Of a stretch of 43,734 nt of DNA, positions 9,652 to 17,508 are shown one piece after another; the stretch's first letter is position 1, and each line of letters begins with the position of its first letter. This stretch comes from Chitinophaga pinensis (lineage in GTDB: Bacteria > Bacteroidota > Bacteroidia > NS11-12g > UBA955): NCBI GenBank assembly GCA_945863965.1, contig CAMBBZ010000003.1, forward strand, positions 1-43,734. The letters are read 5' to 3'. The translations under genes were made by a program, and so were the position numbers. The notes beneath the pieces are model-generated. The model did not search any database, was not told where the DNA came from, and saw nothing but the letters and a program-made list of their open reading frames with translations.

Positions 9652-11361
9652 TTATTTAACTTTTAAACGCTTACCTGCACGTATATCACTGCTGCGCATA
9701 TTATTGAGTTGCTTTATTTCAGATACCGACATTCGGTACTTTCGAGCAATACTATATAGAGTTTCTCCCCGTTGAATCGTATGATACTGTGTGGCACTTT
9801 GGTTGCGGGGCGTTCTTTTATTTTTCTTAGGAACGTTTACGTCTACACTATTTACGCTTCTTCTAGCAGGCAATGCTTGAATTTCAAACTCTGTAAATAC
9901 ACGCAGTAATTGTCCTTCACGCAAGGCATACCCTCCGAGGCGATTCCATTCTTTTAATTGAATTACGCTAACGTTATACATTTGAGCGATACCCCAAGCG
10001 GTTTCACCTTTCTTAACTTCGTGTTCGAGCCATTTCTTTTCCTTTCCGAGAAGCTCTTTTGATAATTCTACAGAGTCAAGTTGACTTGGGTCTAAACAAG
10101 GAATAATTATCGACGTTTCTTTATTGGGAGAATTAAAGAAGCGGCGGTACGTGCGGCCGAAGGATTGGTAAATTAAGCTTCCCTTTAATTCATAGCCATC
10201 GCGTGTAAGATGCACGCCATCGCGGTTTGCCAGTTGTACAGACTTCCAAATCTTCATTGATTGATTGCCCCCAGCCACTCGATACCAATCGTAAAAGGCA
10301 ACGTTTTCTGACTTGGCAACATCGGAAATCATCGTTGAAAAAATCGAACAAGCCCGAACGCTGTATCCCCCGCGGTGAATGTCTTGGCTATTGCTTAAAA
10401 TCACCACCGCATCGGGTGCATAGGTTTTGAACATTTCAATTATCGAAACTAAATTGTCTTTGAAACGCTGTTGTTCCATGCCTTTTTGATAGAAATCATT
10501 CGCTCCCACATCTAAAATAATAGCATCGGGCTTTAAGTCTTGTAAATGCTGGGGAAGCTTGTTTTCTCGCATTACGGAATAATGTCCAGCCCCATTAATT
10601 CCTACACTGCTATATAGCAATCCACGGTCTTCAGGCGATTCTATACTAAGTCCATAAATTTCAAATTGCGATTGACCGGAATCCGTTTTTCTCAATTCAA
10701 ACAAATATTCTGAATTACCACGGGGCATATCGACAAACAATTGATCGCTCAATGAATCTATATCCGAATTGAACACGTCAACTTTCACCGTATCTCTTCC
10801 CGAAATTATCCGCAAATCGAAGGAACGGGGACTGCGATCCATCAGAATCCGTAATCGGGTAAATTCTGGACGAATAGCCCCCTCTATAAAGTTTAATTTA
10901 AATGCAGATTGTGGATCATAGGTGCGCGAGGTAATACCGGTTACGCCTAAAGGAAGTTCGGGCAATCGTTCTACGTTTCTAGCATAATACCATTTTCCGG
11001 TATGTCGGGAGCGATAATCGGCGGCTGTGTGCGTTCTAGCTGTGGTGTAGGGGAAAATCATACCCCGACCGGCATGACCAAAGGTACTGCCCAATAATGT
11101 GCGGGTTTCATGGGTGAAAATATCCGCTTGAACGTGAGAGTCGCCAATATGCAATATGTGAACGCGCTTTTTATTGGTTTTTTTGAGCTTGTTCATTAAA
11201 GGGGCAATTACCGATTTTCGATGTGTTTGTATCACATTCACATTAGAATCTATCCAGGGATATTTTCCGTATTCGAATGCCTTCCAGTTCAAGGTTTGAG
11301 CCTTAATTTGGACGGTCAAAACCCCTAAAACCAATGCGATAATCATTCGGATTTCCTTCAT
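9652..11361 (-). CDS. Exported SGNH/GDSL-type hydrolase with two C-terminal LysM domains
   Basis: Signal peptide; block I HILHIGDSHVQAD; block III DAIILDVGANDFY; block V DGVHLTRDGYEL; LysM repeats HEVKKGETAWGIAQMYNVSVIQLKEWN and HTIQRGETLYSIARKYRMSVSEIKQLN. Confidence 0.93.
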   Translation of the reverse strand: MKEIRMIIALVLGVLTVQIKAQTLNWKAFEYGKYPWIDSNVNVIQTHRKSVIAPLMNKLKKTNKKRVHILHIGDSHVQADIFTHETRTLLGSTFGHAGRGMIFPYTTARTHTAADYRSRHTGKWYYARNVERLPELPLGVTGITSRTYDPQSAFKLNFIEGAIRPEFTRLRILMDRSPRSFDLRIISGRDTVKVDVFNSDIDSLSDQLFVDMPRGNSEYLFELRKTDSGQSQFEIYGLSIESPEDRGLLYSSVGINGAGHYSVMRENKLPQHLQDLKPDAIILDVGANDFYQKGMEQQRFKDNLVSIIEMFKTYAPDAVVILSNSQDIHRGGYSVRACSIFSTMISDVAKSENVAFYDWYRVAGGNQSMKIWKSVQLANRDGVHLTRDGYELKGSLIYQSFGRTYRRFFNSPNKETSIIIPCLDPSQLDSVELSKELLGKEKKWLEHEVKKGETAWGIAQMYNVSVIQLKEWNRLGGYALREGQLLRVFTEFEIQALPARRSVNSVDVNVPKKNKRTPRNQSATQYHTIQRGETLYSIARKYRMSVSEIKQLNNMRSSDIRAGKRLKVK

Positions 11362-11363
11362 GC

Positions 11364-12824
11364 TTATTCTCCTGTTCTTAGTCTAAATGCCTCGTAGGCG
11401 TGTAGTAATTCTTTGCTTAACTCACGGGCAAATATCTTTTGGCCCCGCGGACCTAAATGTCCGTCTAAACTCGCTATATGAGATGATCGCCAAGATAAAA
11501 TGCCTCCTTTATCTTTAATCATTTGATAGAAATCAAAATAAGCCATGCCCTGTTCCATCGCCACCTCGCGCAGCCAACGATTTAATATGGGGCAGGAAGC
11601 ATAGCAGGCCAGATCATCTCCTTTTTGATAGCCCATATCACCCGGTCCAATTACTAAAAATGACATATTTGGACAACATGTTCGGTATTTCTTAAAAAGA
11701 GTCCGAAATATATCTTTAACCCATTTTTCGCTTTTCGGGTCTGATTTTAAATACGGTATCATATTGTTTCCGAAATGAAAAATCGCTAATCCTGTTCCTT
11801 GAGCTTTTGCCGTTTGCTGCAATAAGGAACTTGAAATAGCCCGTAAGCCATCACCAGAGTGACCTCTAATGCCAAAATTGTCTAAGTAAACGCCCTTGGA
11901 GGGACCTTCGAAATTCAATCCAAAAATCTTCAATCCGTTGCCTCTACAGCGCAGCTCCACATTGCCGTATAAAGCCGTATCTCCAATTTGATAGGCGTTA
12001 ACACTCCCTTGCCTGAAAACTCTATTAGCGGATTTCCAAAAACTATCCTTCGATTTCCGCCATTCAATAGTGTAGCCCGAATCTGTGGCACATTGGAGGC
12101 TTAGTTGACGATACTTTAATGATTTTAATACCTTAAAACGAATGGTATTCCACTTTCTTGGATTATTATCCTTGGGCATAAACACCAATCCAGAAGGACC
12201 AAAATGCGTTGTTTTTTTGCGGTGTTGGAAGCAGTTGTATTTATTCCAATCCGATTGACTTCCCAATTCTAGTTGGGTATAACTCGCTGGGTTGCTAATA
12301 GGTATATAACCCAAACCATATCCCCCAAAATTTTGTTGCAATTCAGCCCGTAATTCTTTGGTTATGCGATCTCCTTCTACTTGGGAATCCCCATAGTACC
12401 AAATACGGACCGATTGTTTAGCGGCTGCGTTCAATCGCACAAAAAAGGATTCTAGTATGTCTGATTCTGGAGAAAAATACAAATATTTGAGAGACGCATT
12501 CAAACTATCGTACGCGATCTTGGCCGAGTCTCCCAGAGGTATAAGCGATGGCCTCTTTAAAACCGCGTTGGGCTCTAAGGTTACTATTTCATTAACACTT
12601 TCGTTGGTATTTGAATAACCTCGCTGAACTGCCCCCACCGTGTCGATACCCGCAGACTCTTCTTCCAGCAACGCAACATCTAATCCATTTTCCAAGGAAA
12701 AGAAATAGATTCCTTGGTTTTCGAGCCATTTTTTGCTGACCGGTTGGGAAAATGCAAAAACCGAAAGGCCTAATAAAAGGCCTATAATCAGGGTGAAAAC
12801 TATTGGGTGTTTACTATGGGGCAC
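11364..12824 (-). CDS. Exported SGNH-like protein (degenerate DltD/PatB-type companion)
   Basis: N-terminal signal/anchor; RIWYYGDSQVEGDRI block I; LAIFHFGNNMIPYL block III-like; SLDGHLGPRGQKIFA block V-like. Confidence 0.8.
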   Translation of the reverse strand: MPHSKHPIVFTLIIGLLLGLSVFAFSQPVSKKWLENQGIYFFSLENGLDVALLEEESAGIDTVGAVQRGYSNTNESVNEIVTLEPNAVLKRPSLIPLGDSAKIAYDSLNASLKYLYFSPESDILESFFVRLNAAAKQSVRIWYYGDSQVEGDRITKELRAELQQNFGGYGLGYIPISNPASYTQLELGSQSDWNKYNCFQHRKKTTHFGPSGLVFMPKDNNPRKWNTIRFKVLKSLKYRQLSLQCATDSGYTIEWRKSKDSFWKSANRVFRQGSVNAYQIGDTALYGNVELRCRGNGLKIFGLNFEGPSKGVYLDNFGIRGHSGDGLRAISSSLLQQTAKAQGTGLAIFHFGNNMIPYLKSDPKSEKWVKDIFRTLFKKYRTCCPNMSFLVIGPGDMGYQKGDDLACYASCPILNRWLREVAMEQGMAYFDFYQMIKDKGGILSWRSSHIASLDGHLGPRGQKIFARELSKELLHAYEAFRLRTGE

Positions 12825-13062
12825 CTTTTTTAGCCAATATCAAATCCATCATATCCCCAACATTTTTCATTCCGATGAGCTCTTTTAGTTTGAATTTTAC
12901 GTCAAAATGAGCTTCTACATCCGCAATCATGCTGAGATGCGTCAGGGAGTCCCAACCCGAAACCTGTTCGGCATTAAGCGTATCAGAAATTTGAATTTCA
13001 GGATTGCGAAAAACCTTCGCGAAAATGGGGTGCAATTCTTGAGTTATTTGTTCTCTATTCAT
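12814..13062 (-). CDS. Acyl/peptidyl carrier protein (DltC-like)
   Basis: 82 aa with GWDSLTHLSMI phosphopantetheine site and VEAHFDVKFKLKELIGMKNVGDM helix 3/4 pattern. Confidence 0.93.
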   Translation of the reverse strand: MNREQITQELHPIFAKVFRNPEIQISDTLNAEQVSGWDSLTHLSMIADVEAHFDVKFKLKELIGMKNVGDMMDLILAKKGAP

Positions 13063-13690
13063 GATTTTTTAATAATTGTAATTTACAACTGCCACTCAAC
13101 AAAGATAAACGTACAAGTGAGTCGTTGCATTGCCTTTGATTCACAGAAAAACCAATGTATTCATATAACGACACCGCGTTTGTATTGATTTCTAAAACTT
13201 GAATTTCGGCAGGATAACCTTGAAAGGTTGTCAGGGTTTTTTGAATCAATGCTTTCATATACCCCTTTCCTCGGTGTAAGGGATGCGTGAATAGGTGTTC
13301 TAATTGCACATATTGAGATTTGCGTTCGATGGTTACCGATGCTAAAACCTGCAATTTGTCTTTGGCAGTTTCCCATTCTTTTTTGAGGAAAAAATTTAAA
13401 ATCTGCGCTTTTAATAGGTCTGAAGACAAACCCTCAGCGCCTTCAATCCATGCCGATAGTCCCGCCACCGCAACTCCTTCCGCCGCTTCCACCACATACC
13501 AATGATCCAAACACCAAGGTTGACCGGAGATCTCTTCGTCGAAAATCCCTTTTATTATTTGGGAAAATTGCAAAACAGAAACCCCGAAAGTTTCAGAATA
13601 TGGGAAAATCGCACCTCCCGATTTCTCGCTTTCTACGATACAATCTACAATGAAATCTAAATCTTTCGGTTCGGCTTTGCGCAGTATCAT
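13055..13690 (-). CDS. GNAT family N-acyltransferase
   Basis: VQLEHLFTHPLHRGKGYMKALIQ acyl-CoA binding motif and NTNAVSLYEYIGF motif. Confidence 0.85.
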   Translation of the reverse strand: MILRKAEPKDLDFIVDCIVESEKSGGAIFPYSETFGVSVLQFSQIIKGIFDEEISGQPWCLDHWYVVEAAEGVAVAGLSAWIEGAEGLSSDLLKAQILNFFLKKEWETAKDKLQVLASVTIERKSQYVQLEHLFTHPLHRGKGYMKALIQKTLTTFQGYPAEIQVLEINTNAVSLYEYIGFSVNQRQCNDSLVRLSLLSGSCKLQLLKNHE

Positions 13691-13721
13691 AGGGGCTAAT
13701 TGTAATGGATGAAGCGATTTT

Positions 13722-15152
13722 TTAAAAATTTGCGTCGATAATTCCCTTTAAGGCTTTCTTATCCACCTTGCCATTGGCATTCAAGGGAAATGGGTGAACG
13801 GCATGAACCTCCTTGATATGCATGTAATCAGGAAGGTGTTCGTTTACCTGTGAAATGTCAAATGGGATTTTTTCGGTATCAAATACCAAATGAAGTTCCC
13901 AACTATTCATTGTCTCCACAGCTAAACAGCGGTTTAGTATTTCGGGAAGTATTTTGGTACCTGCGAATTCTATTTCGGATAATTCAATGCGGTACCCTTG
14001 GATTTTGATTTGGTCGTCGCTGCGGCCGTGGCAGAAATAATCGGGCTTATCAAAACTTCCAATATCGCCGCTCTTATAAAACCAAATTCCGTCTTTTTCA
14101 AAGAATTTGGAACGCTGTTCTTCATTGGCGTGTAAATACCCTTTGGTTGTTTGGTCGCCGCCCAAACACAATTCTTGGGTATCGTCTAATAAGAGAGAAA
14201 CCGTTTTCATAGGCTTCCCAATACAAACAATACCATTTTTATGTAAGCAATCTGTTAAATCGCGAGGCACCGTGTAACGGGTGCAGTAGATGGTGGCTTC
14301 GGTAGGACCGTATACGTTATCGATTTGCGTTTGAGGACATGCCTTAGCCCAAACGGCAACTTGGGAGATTTTCAAGGCTTCCCCACAAAATTGACTCACT
14401 TTTAAATGTGGCAATTCCAATTCATCTGCATAAGGTGCTAGCATTTCCACGGCCGAGGGTACCATCAAAGCGAAGCTAATATTTTCACTCTCCAAGGTGT
14501 CGTAAAGAGCCAAAGGCTTAACCAATTTTTGACTTGGAACGTAAAAAGAGGCTCCTAATAGTGTCGGAACTCCAAAACTCATTACCGATAGATCGAAGGT
14601 AAGTTCGAACATTTGCAGAAATTTGTCTTGGTCCGTTAAGTCGTATCCCAATTCCCAAAAGCCGTCAAAAAAGGCCTGTAAATTTCCAAAGGTAATCGGC
14701 ACCCCTTTGGGCTTACCCGTGGTTCCGGATGTGAACAAGATGTACGCATTATCCCTGTTTTCTGCCGTGATTAATTTCCACCGAAAGGAATTTACGGATT
14801 GCTTTGTAAGCAGTTCAATTTTTTTTATTTGGGGAAGCCCGATATTTTGGGAATCTAAAACCCTTTTTAGTCCGCTCGCATCTATGATATCCTGCAAGCG
14901 TTGGGTGGGATAATCGGGATTTAAGGGAACGTACGCTTTACCGCACATCCAACAAGCGATTAGGGCCGCATAGGTTTCGAAATCATTTCTTAAAACCACC
15001 CCAATTGAATCCTCACTGTGAGAAATAGAAAGTTGGTAGTCTTGAATATAATTGGAAAGGTCGCCGTAGGTAAAGGTTTTTTGCTCAATTACGCACCAGG
15101 TTTTCTCCGGATACGTGTGTATTTGATTGGCTATTAATTCGGGAAAACGCAT
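13722..15152 (-). CDS. Amino acid adenylation enzyme, DltA-like (AMP-binding)
   Basis: ILFTSGTTGKPKGVPIT, FELTFDLSVMS, FCGEALK, DNVYGPTEATIYCT, FYKSGDIG and NGKVDKKAL (A10 Lys). Confidence 0.92.
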   Translation of the reverse strand: MRFPELIANQIHTYPEKTWCVIEQKTFTYGDLSNYIQDYQLSISHSEDSIGVVLRNDFETYAALIACWMCGKAYVPLNPDYPTQRLQDIIDASGLKRVLDSQNIGLPQIKKIELLTKQSVNSFRWKLITAENRDNAYILFTSGTTGKPKGVPITFGNLQAFFDGFWELGYDLTDQDKFLQMFELTFDLSVMSFGVPTLLGASFYVPSQKLVKPLALYDTLESENISFALMVPSAVEMLAPYADELELPHLKVSQFCGEALKISQVAVWAKACPQTQIDNVYGPTEATIYCTRYTVPRDLTDCLHKNGIVCIGKPMKTVSLLLDDTQELCLGGDQTTKGYLHANEEQRSKFFEKDGIWFYKSGDIGSFDKPDYFCHGRSDDQIKIQGYRIELSEIEFAGTKILPEILNRCLAVETMNSWELHLVFDTEKIPFDISQVNEHLPDYMHIKEVHAVHPFPLNANGKVDKKALKGIIDANF

Positions 15153-15155
15153 CGT

Positions 15156-16598
15156 TTAATTCTTGAGCATTTTATTGACCCATTCGCTAGTGGTTTTTGG
15201 ATCGGCTTTCCCTTTAGAACGTTTCATTACCTCGCCAACAAACATGCCGAGAAGTCCCGTTTTTCCGCTTTTAAATTCGGCTACTTTTTCGGGGAATTCG
15301 CCCAACACTTGTTGTACTAATTCTTCGATAAAGCCGGTATCGCTGCTAGTGGCTAAGTTCAAGCGTTCTACAATTTCTTGGGCCGAAGATTCGGGTGAAT
15401 TGATAAACGCAGGAAATAATTTTTGGCTGGCAATACTGTGATTAATGCTGCCAGATTGAATGAGTTGTATGATTTCGGCAATCTGCGACGCTTTTAAGGG
15501 GAAATCAGCGAGATGCAAGGCGCGTTCGTTTAGAAAACCTCGTATGGTAACGGTTACCCAATTAGACGCGGTTTTATGCGGCACACCCAATTTAACCAAC
15601 TCTTCAAAATAGAAAGCCGATTCTTTATCGTCGATTAAAACAGAGGCATCGTAATCGTTCAATCCGTATTGCTCGGTAAATCGTTGGTATAAGGATTCGG
15701 GTAACTCAGGCATGTTTTCACGCACGCGTTGAATATCAGCATCGGTTACTAGGGTAGGAGGTAAGTCGGGCTCAGGGAAATAACGGTAATCGTTGATGGC
15801 TTCTTTTTTTCTCATCGAAAAGGTAGAACCGTTCAAACCGTTAAAGCCGCGGGTTTCACCCTCCACTTGCCCGCCGTTTTCGATTAAGGCAATTTGGCGT
15901 GTAATTTCAAAGTCTATCGCCCGTTTTACGTTAGAAATAGAATTCATGTTTTTGACTTCTACTTTGGTGCCAAAAACTTTAGAACCAATGGGCATTACAG
16001 AAATATTGGCATCACACCTAAGGCTGCCTTCTTCCATGTTTCCATCACAGATTTCGAGGTAACGAACCAACCGGCGGATTTCAGAAACGAAGGCGTACGC
16101 CTCATCGCCATCCTTGATGTCTGGTTCGCTAACGACTTCAATTAGGGGGGTTCCCGCCCGATTATAATCTACAAGGGTGTCATACAAATCTTGATCGTGC
16201 ATACTTTTGCCCGTATCTTCTTCCATATGAATACGCGTTAAACGTATGGATTTTCGAATACCTTCTTTCGTTTTTATAGGCACTCGGCCACCTACACACA
16301 AAGGGGTATCGAATTGGGTTATTTGGTATCCTTTGGGTAAATCGGCGTAATAATAGTTTTTTCGAGAGTACCGGTTAATTCGAGTTATGTCGCATTGCAG
16401 GGCCAATCCCATTTTTATCGCTTTTTCTATGGCTTGTGCGTTGTGCATGGGCAAGGTACCGGGATGTCCTAAACTAATGGGACTAACGTGGGTATTGGGC
16501 AAGGCACCGTATTCCGTAGAATCGGAAGAAAACGCTTTACTTTGGGTAAGGAGTTGAATATGAATTTCTAATCCAATAACGGCTTCGTAGCTTAACAT
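15156..16598 (-). CDS. gatB: Asp-tRNA(Asn)/Glu-tRNA(Gln) amidotransferase subunit B
   Basis: YEAVIGLEIHIQLLTQSKAFSSDS, HPGTLPMHNAQAIEKAIKMGLAL, RKNYYYADLPKGYQITQ, EEGSLRCDANISV. Confidence 0.98.
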   Translation of the reverse strand: MLSYEAVIGLEIHIQLLTQSKAFSSDSTEYGALPNTHVSPISLGHPGTLPMHNAQAIEKAIKMGLALQCDITRINRYSRKNYYYADLPKGYQITQFDTPLCVGGRVPIKTKEGIRKSIRLTRIHMEEDTGKSMHDQDLYDTLVDYNRAGTPLIEVVSEPDIKDGDEAYAFVSEIRRLVRYLEICDGNMEEGSLRCDANISVMPIGSKVFGTKVEVKNMNSISNVKRAIDFEITRQIALIENGGQVEGETRGFNGLNGSTFSMRKKEAINDYRYFPEPDLPPTLVTDADIQRVRENMPELPESLYQRFTEQYGLNDYDASVLIDDKESAFYFEELVKLGVPHKTASNWVTVTIRGFLNERALHLADFPLKASQIAEIIQLIQSGSINHSIASQKLFPAFINSPESSAQEIVERLNLATSSDTGFIEELVQQVLGEFPEKVAEFKSGKTGLLGMFVGEVMKRSKGKADPKTTSEWVNKMLKN

Positions 16599-16608
16599 AA
16601 TGCGATTA

Positions 16609-16616
16609 CAAAGATA
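16609..16616 (-). promoter_or_regulatory. -7 box TATCTTTG for gatB and, by packing, the downstream cluster
   Basis: CAAAGATA on + = TATCTTTG on -, 10 nt upstream of the gatB ATG. Confidence 0.45.
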
Positions 16617-16652
16617 ACGTAGGATAATGTGTTTTACTACCTGAAAAAGGGC

Positions 16653-16660
16653 TATTTTTG
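16653..16660 (+). promoter_or_regulatory. -7 box TATTTTTG for rnpB
   Basis: Exact TAnnTTTG ending about 5 nt before the rnpB 5' stem. Confidence 0.5.
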
Positions 16661-16664
16661 CAGT

Positions 16665-17030
16665 AGGCAGTTCGTTCTATCGACTCGTGCAAACGAGTAG
16701 GAAAGTCCGGGCAACACAGGGCATCGCACTTCCTAACTGGAAGGGGGCTGAAAGGTTCACAGAAAGTGTCGCAGAAAATTACCGCCCCGACGTGTTTGGG
16801 GTAAGGGTGAAAAAGTGAGGTAAGAGCTCACTCGTTCCGGTGTGAATCGGGATTGGGATAAACCTTGCGGGTTGAAAGACCAAATAAATCTGGATTAAAG
16901 GGCGGCCCGCCCAATCGCTTGCGAGCCAGAAGGGTAGGTCGATTGAGGTATTTCGTGAGGAATACCCTAGATGAATGATAGAAGCCACGGCAACAACCGT
17001 GCGCACAGAACCCGGCTTACAGAACTGCCT
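16665..17030 (+). ncRNA. rnpB: RNase P RNA (bacterial class A)
   Basis: AGGCAGTTC...GAACTGCCT terminal pairing, GAGTAGGAAAGTCCGGGC and internal conserved ACAGAAA, AACCCGGCTTACAG signatures. Confidence 0.95.
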
Positions 17031-17053
17031 TTTTTAAAAATATTAAAAAACAC

Positions 17054-17085
17054 TTGCAAAGTACCTTAGCAATGTTGTACATTTG
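17054..17085 (+). promoter_or_regulatory. Promoter for tRNA-Gly (TTG-N21-TACATTTG)
   Basis: TTG at 17054-17056, TACATTTG at 17078-17085, upstream of tRNA-Gly. Confidence 0.55.
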
Positions 17086-17107
17086 CACCACTCTTCGAAA
17101 GAAGCAT

Positions 17108-17180
17108 GCGAGAGTAGCTCAGCTGGTAGAGCACAACCTTGCCAAGGTTGGGGTCGCGAGTTCGAATCTCGTCTCTCGCT
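17108..17180 (+). tRNA. tRNA-Gly (anticodon GCC)
   Basis: GCGAGAG acceptor / CTCTCGC, D-arm AGCTCAGCTGGTAGAGC, anticodon loop TTGCCAA, T-loop GTTCGAATC. Confidence 0.95.
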
Positions 17181-17218
17181 CAACAAAAAAGCCCTGATTT
17201 CTCAGGGCTTTTTTGTTG
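17181..17218 (+). terminator. Terminator after tRNA-Gly
   Basis: Perfect 17-bp stem CAACAAAAAAGCCCTGA-TTTC-TCAGGGCTTTTTTGTTG. Confidence 0.9.
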
Positions 17219-17287
17219 CCATTTCTGAATTTTCTTTTTATTACTATAGCCTTATTAGCATACATAAGGAAAATTGCACCTACTCAG

Positions 17288-17455
17288 ACAAGAGACCCAA
17301 ATGGACGTGTAAGAAAGCCTACCAATAGCCTATCATGCCACTTTAAAGCATAGACCATAATCCAAACAAAAAGACTCGAATCGACTTATTGGAAAGCGTA
17401 CCAATAGGGTATGCGGCAATGTTAAAGCAATGACACCCCATCCAAAACGAAAAGA
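17288..17455. repeat. Two imperfect tandem copies (~79-80 bp period)
   Basis: GAAAGCcTACCAATAGccTAT...TTAAAGCA...ATCCAAA...AAAAGA at 17313 recurs as GAAAGCgTACCAATAGggTAT...TTAAAGCA...ATCCAAA...AAAAGA at 17392. Confidence 0.75.
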
Positions 17456-17460
17456 ATATA

Positions 17461-17488
17461 AAAAAAGCCCCGTTTCCGGGGCTTTTTC
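17461..17488 (-). terminator. Terminator downstream of gldJ
   Basis: AAAAAGCCCCG-TTTC-CGGGGCTTTTT, just past the gldJ stop on the minus strand. Confidence 0.8.
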
Positions 17489-17508
17489 AAAAGGTGTTAT
17501 GGTTATTA

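Noticed and set aside
16779-17006. 75-aa minus-strand ORF and the 17083-17328 plus-strand ORF
   Set aside because: They lie over RNase P RNA and tRNA-Gly respectively; translations are artefacts of structured RNA genes.
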